DNA of 64,000 nt, from contig CM054059.1 of NCBI GenBank assembly GCA_028641055.1, positions 46,016,477 to 46,080,476 of the forward strand, read 5' to 3'. The DNA is from Alopecurus myosuroides (Eukaryota > Streptophyta > Magnoliopsida > Poales > Poaceae). Below are positions 11,485-21,587 of the stretch, piece after piece; the first letter of the stretch is position 1; each line of letters starts with the position of its first letter. The notes under the pieces were generated by a model. That model searched no databases. It had not been told where the DNA came from and was given only the letters and a program-made list of their open reading frames with translations. The position numbers and the translations under genes were made by a program.

Positions 11485-12985
11485 TAGGGAGAGGATAAGG
11501 ATCGAGTGATCTCTTTATTATTTAATTCAAAAATCATATTTACAAGGTTTAAAAATATAAAAAAGTGATATGTACCAAAAAAAAAATATACCAACAAACG
11601 TGCAAAATCTTAGTTCCAAATATTTTTATTCAGAGCAACAAGAAAAAAAATTATGAAAAGTATGGATGTGAGTATACTGAACAGAGCTAATTTTTAACAC
11701 TCTAAATTTTGCATACTTATAAGATATAATCATTGAATACATTTAATATTTTATTCATTTTTTTTTGAAGTTTGTAAATATAATTTCAGATTTACTTAAA
11801 ATGAAGGGATCATAGAATACTAGTATTCGCTATTTGGTCCATTTTCATCTAGTGGTAAATAACAAAGGGACCAAAAAGCAAATGCCCCACCTGCAACCTG
11901 CTGACAAGCCACGCGTTCCAAAGCCATGGCGAATCCAACTCCTTCCTCGCCTGCGTCCCCCTGTCGCTGCGGCGTCCGCCAGTATCCTCCTCGTCCCGGC
12001 GTCGCCCATCCCCCGTGCCCGACCCGCCGTCAGTAGATCCGGCGGCGGCCTAGTTAGCCCAACAGACAGCCGGTGAATAGAACACAATGCGCAGGATTCC
12101 AGTCTCCGCCGGCCGGCCACACGGCAGCGTTGCGGTGAGCTCCGAAGTCTGAATGCTCCATTTCCTGTATGGCTGTAGCGGGGCGCATGAGGATTTCGGA
12201 GTTCCTGCAAGTTTGCAGACCGAAATCGACGGGCATGTAGATACTAATCATGACTCAGGATTGAAAATTCCAAAGGAGATAGGTCTCAAAGGCTGCGGTG
12301 ATGTTGATACCAGAACTTGCTAATCTCATGGAATCGTTCACCATGAAGCCTGAATAGTGGGGAAGCTTATTTATGCAGTTAACTGCATCCTCTGATTATC
12401 ATACACTAGTTTTGTATATTTGGTGAGGCACACTGGCGGAACCAGGATTAGAGATTAAGGGGAGCACCTGATGTTTCCATCCTTACACATGTCTAGCCTA
12501 TGTCTGAATATGTTATAACCGTGTTTCCGGGGCTGTTGCTGAATACTCAAGTCCGCACAACATTTTGTAGCCTGTCCACACAACTAAAATATGTTATCAC
12601 AACAATTTCTGCTGGGTGGGCATGCTGGGAACATGATAGATGGTTCAGTATGTGGTATCTATACTCTGAAGTCAGAGGTTGGTTCGCTGGATGGTCAAAC
12701 AAATTCTGCATTTCTACAAATTCATGATCCTCTTTTTTTTGCAGTAAAAAAAAACTTCAGAATTCAGTTTCAGGTATAGTGATATTGAACGGTTTTGTGA
12801 TAACATGTAGGATGGAGTGTAAAAATACAAGATCAATTCCATATTTTCATTAAAAAAATAAACGGAATAGAGATAAGAAAAACTAATACCATTATTTCCT
12901 TTTTCTAAAACTAGCCGTGCTTTCTATACTTCTGCAAATTGCATGCTTGTTTGCTTCTACAAACACATTCTGTTTTCCATTTTTC
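11485..12985. other. Intergenic sequence with a GC-rich island
   Basis: 11485-11830 is AT-rich with A/T runs and no clear element ends. 11880-12120 is GC-rich (gccatggcgaatccaactcc, ggccggccacacggc) and might be the first exon or leader of a lost gene, but no frame longer than about 120 codons is convincing and none is recognisable. 12250-12985 is AT-rich without features I can support. Confidence 0.4.
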
Positions 12986-12989
12986 CGAC

Positions 12990-13500
12990 TATAAATCTGT
13001 CGACACTATATATATGGAAATAGTGAGTGTTGATAAGAAATGGTGTGGGCAAGACGAATAGTACTGTTTGGAGAATGTGATGCATTCCCAGTTTTCAAAA
13101 ATCTGTTGAAAATTGTTCTGCGAGACAGGCTTCATTTTGTTTGAAATCAATATTGCAAATCTAATTTCATAATTATTGCCCAGTAATAGGGTATGATTAA
13201 ACTTGATTTTTTTTCCACAAAAGTTTGATTAGAAAAATCAACCCTCGCGGGCACCGTCGAGTCACCATATTAATGATGGTGTACCTCTTGAAGCTGAATC
13301 CAACGCACAGTCTGCAGAGCCTGCACTACCACCATAATATCAGGGAGCTGTCTTCTGGGTGGCACAATGCCCTTCCAGTTAGTGTTCTGAACCTTGCATG
13401 TCTTGCCCATTCAAAATTTCATCAAGTGTCATTCCGAACCCTGCTGATAGCCGTTGTGATGCTTCCAGGAACTGATCTCAACAGTACGTAAATGTTCCTC
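12990..13500 (+). repeat. Duplicated A-gene flank with exon-like segment (left copy)
   Basis: Matches, in inverse orientation, the right-hand flank at about 59882-60420. Shared words include atatatggaaatagt.agtgttgataa, gttgaaaattgttctgc, aaaatcaaccctc and cttgcccattca. A frame at about 13245-13345 reads SHHINDGVPLEAESNAQ and corresponds to SHLIDEDMCLEFEWDA in the right copy, so an exon antisense to the F-box gene may once have been here. I do not recognise the protein. Stops follow in this copy. Confidence 0.6.
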
Positions 13501-13802
13501 CTAAACTTAATTACCAGTATTTCTTATATGGTGCTTTATGAGATGTATTGTGATATTTTCTTTCTTTAAGGAGAGTTATCTGCCTATTGATTGCTTCATT
13601 GGGTTAATTTCTTTCTTATATTCTGGATTTATCTGCCTTCTGCAAAGTTGGGACAGGCTGTGTCTCATATTAATTGCTCATCAGGTCATAGTTCATTAGT
13701 GTCAGAAAGAAAGACAGATATTGAAACAAATGACCTCTATTATATCTGGTAAAACAAAAATATTTTATAGTTTTATGTATTACATACATGCACAAGCAAC
13801 TT

Positions 13803-15430
13803 CTAGATTTTTTTCTGTAACTTATTACAAGTTACCGTGGTACAACGGTTCCATTGCCAGGAAGCTATCTCCTTTGCTATCTCATCCTTCTGTGGATAAA
13901 CTCCAGCTGCTAGTGTAACTGAGAATTCCTCCAGCGCTGCAGCCCTGGAGAGCAGAAACCTTGCAAGCATCCTTTCAAGAGGCTGTCTTTTGTAATTTCC
14001 AATGTTGATTCTTCTCACATTGCGATCCAAGCATCTTACGTGTGTTCGCCACAGACTCTCTGGTATGAAGGTACTATACTTGATGCCATTGTTGATGGTA
14101 CCATCCGGCTTGGTATCTGGTCGGCCATTTGGATCAGTATCTGATTCGCCGTCTAGGCTGCTATCTGGTTGGCCATTTTGATCCGTATCTGATTCACCGT
14201 CTAGGTCGCTATCTAGTTGGCCATTTTGATCGGTATCTGATTTGCCGTCTAGGTCGCTATCTGGTTCACCATCAGAAAAATCCGATGTTGTCTCTTCTGG
14301 GCCGATAGGAAACAACGACAACACTTTCAGGTTTGTGGTGTTCAGAAGCAATGCGGCGACCGACCGGATGGCATGTTCCGTGGGCAAGCATCCCTGGAGG
14401 CTCAGGTGCGTGAGGCTGCACAGGTTGCGCAGGACGCTTGTGAACATGCTGTTGTAGTAAGCCATTGCTGGGCGCAAGGAGAGGTGAAGGTACCTCAGCT
14501 TGGTGCAGTGTCCGATGAGTCTAGTGACTAGAGCGACTTCGCCTGATCCTTTGGTGCAGAGATTTTCGCAGATTTCAACCGTTACCACCTTGATCCCTTG
14601 GTAGTTTGCAACCGTGATGAAGGACGATCTGCTAGGAGGGAGGCTGCCTTTGTAGTGCAGCGACTGCACGCAGGTTGAGTTAAGATCAACGCTGCTGGCG
14701 TTGTGGCAGCAGATCATGGCAAAGCTCCGAAGGCGAGGGTTCGGCACGGTGATCTCCTTGATGCTGGGGCACTCCTGTAGCGTCAGGTCGGCCAGGCGTG
14801 GGCAGCTCGAGACCAGCTGCTGCAACAGTCCGTCTGGGTCCATGATCCTCGCGAGGCAGAGCGTCTCCAGCGACTCCATGGCCACGTCACGTGACAGATC
14901 AAGCGTCCAGTTCTTCAGACGCAGGTGGCGGAGCGTGGGGCAGCCGAAGATCCGGCGATGGGTCTTGGTGTAACTTCCCATTATGTTTTCATTGTCCGAG
15001 TCCGCCGAGGACACGCGCAAGGGGCAGCGTGTGTGCATCATGGTGTCCTCGTTAATATACCTGAGCATGACGTCGAGGTCCTCGACGCCCGAGGTGAGCA
15101 CCGTGCCCATCCACTGGTCGAGCAGGTCGTAGGGCGACTCCAAGACGCTGACACGGAAGGTATGGATCGGCGTGGTCATCCCCTTGGCGAGGATGGCGCT
15201 TGTCACCTGGTGGTCGAAGCAGACCTTGAGGTCCCTGGTGTCGTACCCGCGCCCTTCCTGGTGTCGACGAGGTTGACGACGGGGACGGCTTCGTGGACGT
15301 CATGCCATCGGCGCGAGAGCGCGCTGCTGCGCACGGCCTCGTCGGACGGCAGGTGGGAGAGGACGCGGAGGAGCGTGCTGTCGGGGAGAGCGCTCAGCCG
15401 GTCCCCTCCATGCCTGTGCGACGTCGTCAT
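13803..15430 (-). pseudogene. F-box/LRR/FBD protein gene A1, one frameshift
   Basis: The N-terminus reads MTTSHRHGGDRLSALPDSTLL then VLSHLPSDEAVRSSALSRRW, a typical F-box (residues about 9-45), expected to bind SKP1 of an SCF ubiquitin ligase. A single-base frameshift at about 15243-15252 breaks the frame after NLVDTRKG. Translation resumes as YDTRDLKVCFDHQVTSAIL and stays open for over 460 codons to 13803. LRR-type blocks follow (CPTLRHLRLKNWTLDL, SSCPRLADLTLQECPSIKEI, SLTHLSLQGCLP), then an Asp-rich repeat and an FBD-like end (ERMLARFLLSRAAALEEFSV). Corrected length would be about 540 residues, normal for the family. The paralogue A2 shows that the frame should continue here. Start chosen by alignment with A2; ATG at 15445 is an alternative. 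It lies head to head with B1. A sequencing error cannot be excluded. Confidence 0.85.
14113..14275 (-). repeat. 48-bp coding minisatellite in A1
   Basis: About 3.4 tandem copies of a 48-bp unit encode the 16-residue pattern SDLDGESDTDQNGQPD. Being a multiple of 3, copy-number change keeps the frame. It sits between the LRR region and the C-terminal FBD-like region. The repeat makes a highly acidic linker. B1 has a different acidic stretch at the same place. Confidence 0.85.
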
Positions 15431-15445
15431 TGTCGCCGAGATCAA

Positions 15446-15644
15446 AGATCAGAAGCGGTCTATTCCGAGTTCCAGACGCCGCCGCCAGGATTTTGTAATC
15501 TATCCCCTGATTGATTATTAGTCGGTCCAGACCTTTGTATTACAGTCGGTCACGTTACGAGACCGGGGTTTCTACTTAAACCCTGGAGAAACCTTGAGAT
15601 AGGATCGACCGATCGATCGGATCCAAACCAGCCGGGCGATCGAT
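15446..15644. promoter_or_regulatory. Spacer of the divergent F-box pair A1/B1 (possible bidirectional promoter)
   Basis: Only about 200 bp separate the two start codons. The sequence matches the inverse of the 53912-54194 spacer: gatccaaaccag.cgggcga next to the B start and cacgttac in the middle. Two copies of a motif close to GACCGACTATAAT lie on the minus strand (15517-15527 and 15539-15551). The right spacer has three copies pointing toward A2. Function is inferred from position and conservation only. Confidence 0.55.
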
Positions 15645-17230
15645 ATGGCATCTCCGCCGCCGCCGGGGTTCAGAGATCGCCTGAGCGACCTCCCCGACCC
15701 CTTGCTGGGTCACATCCTCTCCTTCCTCCCCAACAAGGAGGCTGGGCTGCGCGGCGGCGCTGTCCAGGCGGTGGCGTGACATCTTCTGCAACGTCCACAC
15801 CATCTCCTTCGAGGAGGAAGAGGGTGAGAGGGAAAACGACTGGGACACCTTCTACTACGAGGCAGACGAGAAGAAGAGCTGCAGTGCCGTGCTCCTCGAC
15901 AACGTCTGCTCCGCGCTCCTCTGCCGGCGCCGGTGCGCGGGGCACCACGTGCCGTTGCGCCGCCTCCGCTTTGCTTTCGACGACTGCCACCACTGGGACT
16001 ACGTCCATGTCGACCAGTGGCTCTCCTACGTGCTGCGGCACAGCAACTAAGAGCTCCACCTCGACCTGCGCTTTCGCATAGGCCCGATCTGTGGCGACGA
16101 TGATGATGAATGATCCCATGAAAGAGATAAGAGAGGTGGACAGCGGCTCCGACAATGACGATAACTGGTTATATGTCCTCCCGAGGAGGCTCTTCAGGTG
16201 CATGGTCATACGGACGCTGTCCATCGCCTACTGCCGGTTGAAACTACCGGGAGCCATCAACCTGCCGTTCCTCGAGACGTTGAGCATTACGGGCACTGGC
16301 CATGACGGTGGGAGAAGCATCCAGCGGCTGATCTCCAGCTGCCCCCGCCTGGTCGACCTGACATTGGAGGCCATCCACGGCATGAAAAAAGTATCTGTCC
16401 TCGACAAACGTCTTCGCAGGTTCGCCCTCTGCTGCTGCCACAACGTGAAGTCCGTTGACATCGATGCGTCGGAGCTGATGTTGCTCGCCTACTGTGGCAT
16501 TGTGCCCGCAGAGTCGCTCCTGTGCCTGCACGGCTCGCCGGGAATCCCTACATGCACATTGGACTTCTGCAGAGGGCACTCCAAGCAGGCAGAGTTTGAC
16601 GGGTTCAGGATGTTTATAGAGAAATTCTCTGAGACCAAGTACATGCACCTGCACCATGGAAGGCTGGAGAGCAGGTTCTTCTTGGGGTTCCCGTCGTTCG
16701 CCAGCCTGACACGGCTCGCGCTGCAAGGGCCTGTTTGGAGTTGCGGCAGTGTCGTCGCAGTGGGTAGAGTCCTGGAGCAGACCCCCAACCTGGAGGTTCT
16801 ATCGCTCTACATGGAGACATACGTCTCGGACAAGGAGAAAGAGGATATTGAGGAAGATGAAGACGATGCCAGGTATGAGGAAAATGAATATGGAATAGTC
16901 GAGGAAGATGAACACGGAAATGGCGCCATGGACAAGGAGAAGAATGCATTGAGTGATGATTTGTTGGTAGCTCCCGACGAGTTCACGGTTCCCGATGAGT
17001 CGAGCTTTTCGATGCCCTGCTTGCAGCATCGAGTGAAGGAGATCAACATGGTGCACTACGAGGGTGGTGAGGCACAGAAGCTGATGGCCAGACTGTTGGT
17101 CCGCAATGCCCTTGTTCTCGAGAGGTTGTGTGTCGTCCTCGTAAGGGGTACGTTCACGTCACAGTTAAAGCTCAAGAACGAGATCGAAAGCTGGTTGGTG
17201 GTGGCAGATCCAGAGAAGATTTTCCTGTGA
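15645..17230 (+). pseudogene. F-box/LRR/FBD protein gene B1, several lesions
   Basis: Starts MASPPPPGFRDRLSDLPDPLL, then GHILSFLPNKEAG, a clear F-box N-terminus. Compared with the paralogue B3 (53543-53911), an extra base near 15750 shifts the frame. A TAA at 16048-16050 replaces the glutamine codon of the RHSSQELHLDLRF block, and a further shift near 16090-16120 leads into a long open frame from 16091 to 17230. That frame holds the LRR blocks (SSCPRLVDLTLEAIHGMKKV, FASLTRLALQGPVW), an acidic run (KEDIEEDEDDARYEENEYG) and an FBD-like C-terminus ending VVADPEKIFL. A 379-residue protein lacking the F-box could start at 16091, but this is more likely a pseudogene of a gene of about 520 codons. 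Confidence 0.85.
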
Positions 17231-17591
17231 TCATCTGTGAAGCAAATCTCAGAATAATCCAATCTTGCCGTGACATGATGATTAGTTACCTGCCGTGTTT
17301 TTTTTTAAGAGAGATAATTTCCTGTGATCCTGCGTGGGTCAATCTCAGAAAATATTGCCTCTTTGATAGGAAATCAGGTTGTTTTAGAATCCTGTAAACT
17401 CAAACTATGTCTGGTCTGTACCTTGTACTTGCAGAGACCTAAGTATGTTTGCCAGACGAAATAATCAATGTCAAAACGGAGGGCAACATTTTGTGCATTA
17501 GACACTAAATCATCGTTCTCACGAGAAATTTTCTCCTGAAAGTAAGAGGTTCCCATTGATCCCACCTATAACAAATTTAATAGAATACATC
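17231..17591 (+). repeat. 3' flank of B1, first part (duplicated)
   Basis: Shares most of its sequence with 35423-35930: cttgccgtgacatgat.attagttacctgccgtg, ctcagaaaat.ttgcctct.tgata, cccacctataacaaattt.aatagaat. It continues after the gypsy insertion at 27493-27539 and after the LINE at 34821. The last five bases (17587-17591, acatc) are the left TSD of the gypsy element. A related stretch lies downstream of B3 (about 40760-40920, minus). Confidence 0.8.
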
Positions 17592-18046
17592 TGATGAGGG
17601 GATAGTAACCCGGTATGCCGACTCTCAGGTGAGATCCGGCCCAAACGACGGATGGATCAAATCCGGCTAAGGACAAAGAAGCTTCTAGAAGGCCCAGGAC
17701 TTGTAAGGATCGTAACCCGGATTGTGGGTTACGGTAAAGAAAGTTAGGGTTCGTATGAAGAGTTCGGATAGGACTCGAGAAGCGCTTTGTAAGGCAAGTC
17801 AAGGGGGATATGAGTACTATATAAACCAACCCCTGGGCTTCGCCTAAGAGAGATTCAAGTCATAACTGTAACACCTATTATCGAGTATCCAGTACAATCA
17901 TATCGAGATCCGGCGAGTTGTTTTCCGGCTCTTAGATTGCTTTCCGCCATGTCTTCCTTCGAGCTAAACCCTCTCCCAAATACCTGTGTCGACTTGCCCC
18001 TAGATCAGTTACCCCCGGTAACATCTGCCGTGATTATCCCACGACA
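17592..18046 (+). repeat. 5' LTR of the young gypsy element
   Basis: 455 bp from TGATGAGGGGATAG to TTATCCCACGACA. A TATATAAA box lies at 17818-17825, so transcripts should start near 17850. The gag frame opens inside the LTR (ATG at 17937 or 17949). I found no difference from the 3' LTR by eye. Confidence 0.95.
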
Positions 18047-21000
18047 GTTGGCGCCCACCGTGGGGCCTGCGTCCAAAGGTGTTTACATCACGGGAGAAGC
18101 TCGGAAGAACATGAGGAACCTCGTCGTCGGAGAAATCTACGTCAACAACCAAGGAGAGAAGATGGTAGACGATTCTGGCTGGGGGCCAGAGTCGGATCAC
18201 CTCGAAACCGGATCCGTCGTGACAGTCGGCCGCATCAACGTCTTCATCGGTATGGTATGTGCTTCCAATTCAAGCCGTGATAATCTTGAATCTGATTCTG
18301 TGTCAGGGGAGGACACGCGTGTTCAATCGGAAAAAGAAGAATCGATCGGAACAACGGGTCCGACAGAGAGGGAGGAAGGTGCCGAGTCTATACGGGATTT
18401 ATCGGAGGACCGATACGAGAAGGAAAATAGCGAAGAGGAAGAACGGTACGAATCTACGCCAAGCATTATGCGCCGGGTTGCAGTTTATGCGGCCCCCGCA
18501 ATCAATACCAATCAAGGAAACGCAGCCGCGGCGCCAGTCGGGGCGGCGCAGGTGCTGGCTCAGCAACAAGGTACGGCTGGCCCGATTTTGGCCCAGGTCG
18601 ATGGAGAATCGGCATCGGTCACCAGTCGCCCAGCGGAGGAGGAGCGACACGCAAATATGTTTGGGTTCCAAGCAAACCGGATACCAGGGGCGGGCCCCTC
18701 GAATCCGCGTCACCCAGCTCTGTTTGATAATAATTTGATCTTGGATCCCACAGTCCTAGCTACAGTTATCACCCCAGAAAACGCAGCAGAGCGTGTAAGA
18801 GATCTGGACGTGGCTCGTCGTGCATTGGAGCAGCAAAGAAGGCAAGTGGAAGCAGAAAGGCAGGGGATGGCCGCGCGGCAGCGCGAATTGGATGACCGAG
18901 AAACCCGGCTCCGGGAGGAAACGACAAGGATGCACCAAAGGCACCGAACTATGCTGCCGGCAACAGGAGGGGTTATTAACCCGACCGCCCTGGTGTTCAC
19001 GCCTCAAGATCAGCCGATTCCGCCGACGAACCAAGGGACCATACCGCGACCTTCAACGGGAGCACATCCGGTAAGCGCGCCAGCCGGGTTACCTTTGCCA
19101 CAGACAGGGGCGACAGCCGGCAATACCATGCCGCCACCACCATCGCGATTCCGCACACCAGCAGGTCATTACAACAATCCCATGGACAACGTGTACGCAG
19201 CAACGCTCGCATTAAACCAGATCCCTGTGGGAGACTCGCCTCATGCGGAAGGAACCCGACGAGCAATCGATCTACTACACACCGCGGTAGCACAGCAAGC
19301 TAATTATCCGGATCATAGGAGCGGGATGCATGGGACGCCGTACGCCAGCCAGCAACAGGGCCATGTTCAAACGAATGCGGCGCAACGAAGGGAAGAGCAG
19401 CAGCAAATGCCGCCTCCACCGCGTATCCAGACAGCACCAGTAGTATCAGCAGCGCAGGCGGTGGTGAACAGTTCCAGAGCCAGAAGAGCCGGGGCCGGGT
19501 CTGCAGCGCACGAGTTACCAGTGGTGCCGCACCCCGCGGTACCCCCAGCCGGGTCACGCGTTTCCCGGGCAAGACCGGCCCCAACCACCCTTGCGGGGCC
19601 AAAGTGCCTTTCGGACGATATCAGAGCAGAACCTTACCCGGAGAAGTTCAAAGAACCGGGGAAAGTAGTAAATTATGAGCCAACAATGGATCCAGAAACG
19701 TGGCTGAGCAGCTATGAGATGGCAATGTCAATTCGCAACGCATCCGAGAATCTCCAAGCCAAATTCATGTACTTAATGATGTCAGAGGGAGCAGCAAAGT
19801 TATGGTTCACCAACCTACCGGAAAAATCGATCAAATCGTGGGAGGAGCTAAAGACCGCATTCATCAAGCACTTTCATGGGACATGCAGAAAGTTATTTAC
19901 TATTGATGATTTAGAAAGATGCGTTCAGAAGAAAGGAGAATCGGCACGCAGCTGGGTACGCCGGGTTATGGAGATACTCCACTCGTCTACGGATATCCAG
20001 CCTAAGGACGCGCTACAAGCTATGGCAAAAACATGTAAGTACGTTCCTTTGGTACAAAAGCTAACTCGCATGAAATCTAGTAGGAATGCAGCGGAGGTTA
20101 CAATGGGAGAGTTAATGGATGCGTGCAACAAACACGCTGCAACGGATACCACAGAGGAGGAAGTTGACGACAAGAAAGCAAAAGCAAACGCAAGTAGCAG
20201 CGGGAAAACCGGCAATGGGTCGGCGCCAAACAATAATGGAAGTAGCCAAAACAAGCGCCCGTTCGACGGGAATTCCGAGTTTGTAGCCAACACGGAGGCC
20301 GGGTCTTCAAGACCTAGATCCGAAGGGAATTTTAATACTGGGAATTACAATGGGGGACACTACCAAGGACCTCCAAGACCAAGCAACAGTTGGGACATAT
20401 TTAGGATGGCGTGCCCGAAGCATAGCAGGAATGGCAAGCCGGCCAATCATTCACTAGAGCAATGTGCCGACTTACAAAGGTGGAAGAACGAAGAAGTGAA
20501 CAGAGCTATGCGAGGTGCGGGCCGGGGAGGAGGTCCGGGTCTAGGTGGAAACTTGGGTAATGGGCCGCCCCCAGCCGGCAATCCGCCAGCTGGAAATCAA
20601 GGTAACAATCAAAATGGAGCAGGAGGTTTTCAAGCTAACCCCAAACAGCTGGGTCAATATCATGTGCACACTACAGGAGGCTCTAACAAGGATAAGAAGA
20701 TACTGAAACAAGCAGTTAATTCGGTCTCTTCAGCTGTTCCAAGGTATTTGAGGTGGTCAGAACAAGAGGTAACATGGAGCAGGAAGGATCACCCGGATAG
20801 AGTTGATCACCCGGGAGTCTTAGCTTTGGTAGTGGCACCACAGGTCAACGGCTACGAGCTGAAAAAAGTCCTGATGGATGGAGGAAGTAGTATCAATATC
20901 CTGTACTGGGAAACTTTTCTGCGAATGGGCTTAAAGGAATCGCAGCTGCAAAAGAGTACAACAGTTTTTCACGGGATAGTGCCGGGTCACTCAGCATGCC

Positions 21001-21587
21001 CTGAAGGAAAGGTGGCACTGGAAGTAGCTTTTGGAGAGTCAAAGGATAATTATCGAGTCGAGTGGCTTACCTTTGAGGTAGTAAAGTTGCGCAGTCCTTA
21101 TCATGCATTGTTTGGAAGGCCGGCTTATGCCAAGTTCATGGCAAGACCGTGTTATGTGTACCTACAACTGAAACTCCCGGGTCCCAAGAAGACCATTACA
21201 ATACACGGAAACCGGGATATAGCAGCTGAGTGCGATGAGGGGGACGCGGCAATGGCCGAGCAAGCCTGCAGGAAGGAAGAGCTCAAACATTACCGTTCTC
21301 AGGTAGACCTAGAAGAGAGGACAACGTCAAAAAAGCCAACCCCTGAGGGGGACAAAGCAAAAGTTAGGGCAGAACAAAACCCTAAGATGGTAGGCTTCAT
21401 CAGGAGCAATACTTTCAAAACTCTCAGCAGGGAAGAAGAAGGCGTACCACCGTCCGCAGCTGATCACGTTCCAAGGAAGATATACCCGGACTGGCTAGCA
21501 AATCCGGTACTCATTACGAAAGGGCATAGCAAGTGGAGAATGTGCATCGGCCGTATCAACGCGAGGCCGATTCTCGAGAATAACTAA
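17937..21587 (+). CDS. Gag-protease polyprotein with truncated RT stub
   Basis: A 1,216-codon open frame crossing the LTR and primer-binding site; the ATG at 17949 (MSSFELNPLPN) is an alternative start. Residues about 200-560 are low-complexity Q, A and P-rich with a coiled coil (RRALEQQRRQVEAERQGMAA). Residues about 565-700 are a retrotransposon Gag capsid domain (WLSSYEMAMSIRNASENLQA, SWEELKTAFIKHFHGTC). A C/H cluster (CPKHSRNGKPANHSLEQC, about 826) may be a degenerate zinc knuckle. An aspartic protease follows with VLMDGGSSINILY (about 979) and HALFGRPAYAKF. The last 40 residues (YPDWLANPVLITKGHSKWRM) are the N-terminal entry into reverse transcriptase, then the frame jumps to unrelated residues and stops. 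So protease and capsid could be made but no polymerase. Confidence 0.9.
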   Translation: MLSAMSSFELNPLPNTCVDLPLDQLPPVTSAVIIPRQLAPTVGPASKGVYITGEARKNMRNLVVGEIYVNNQGEKMVDDSGWGPESDHLETGSVVTVGRINVFIGMVCASNSSRDNLESDSVSGEDTRVQSEKEESIGTTGPTEREEGAESIRDLSEDRYEKENSEEEERYESTPSIMRRVAVYAAPAINTNQGNAAAAPVGAAQVLAQQQGTAGPILAQVDGESASVTSRPAEEERHANMFGFQANRIPGAGPSNPRHPALFDNNLILDPTVLATVITPENAAERVRDLDVARRALEQQRRQVEAERQGMAARQRELDDRETRLREETTRMHQRHRTMLPATGGVINPTALVFTPQDQPIPPTNQGTIPRPSTGAHPVSAPAGLPLPQTGATAGNTMPPPPSRFRTPAGHYNNPMDNVYAATLALNQIPVGDSPHAEGTRRAIDLLHTAVAQQANYPDHRSGMHGTPYASQQQGHVQTNAAQRREEQQQMPPPPRIQTAPVVSAAQAVVNSSRARRAGAGSAAHELPVVPHPAVPPAGSRVSRARPAPTTLAGPKCLSDDIRAEPYPEKFKEPGKVVNYEPTMDPETWLSSYEMAMSIRNASENLQAKFMYLMMSEGAAKLWFTNLPEKSIKSWEELKTAFIKHFHGTCRKLFTIDDLERCVQKKGESARSWVRRVMEILHSSTDIQPKDALQAMAKTCKYVPLVQKLTRMKSSRNAAEVTMGELMDACNKHAATDTTEEEVDDKKAKANASSSGKTGNGSAPNNNGSSQNKRPFDGNSEFVANTEAGSSRPRSEGNFNTGNYNGGHYQGPPRPSNSWDIFRMACPKHSRNGKPANHSLEQCADLQRWKNEEVNRAMRGAGRGGGPGLGGNLGNGPPPAGNPPAGNQGNNQNGAGGFQANPKQLGQYHVHTTGGSNKDKKILKQAVNSVSSAVPRYLRWSEQEVTWSRKDHPDRVDHPGVLALVVAPQVNGYELKKVLMDGGSSINILYWETFLRMGLKESQLQKSTTVFHGIVPGHSACPEGKVALEVAFGESKDNYRVEWLTFEVVKLRSPYHALFGRPAYAKFMARPCYVYLQLKLPGPKKTITIHGNRDIAAECDEGDAAMAEQACRKEELKHYRSQVDLEERTTSKKPTPEGDKAKVRAEQNPKMVGFIRSNTFKTLSREEEGVPPSAADHVPRKIYPDWLANPVLITKGHSKWRMCIGRINARPILENN
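18049..18066 (+). other. Primer-binding site, complementary to tRNA-Lys
   Basis: TGGCGCCCACCGTGGGGC begins 2 bases after the LTR. From memory, it is complementary to the 3' end of a plant tRNA-Lys including CCA. It primes minus-strand cDNA synthesis. Confidence 0.8.

Noticed and set aside
14925..15521. 198-codon plus-strand frame opposite A1
   Set aside because: It is the shadow of the GC-rich F-box coding strand, which has clear family similarity on the minus strand.
16091..17230. B1 as a normal short gene starting at 16091
   Set aside because: The upstream sequence clearly encodes its F-box, and the start lies after a frameshift; a pseudogene is simpler.
18710..19602. Minus-strand frames opposite gag
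   Set aside because: Shadows of the Q/A/P-rich Gag region.
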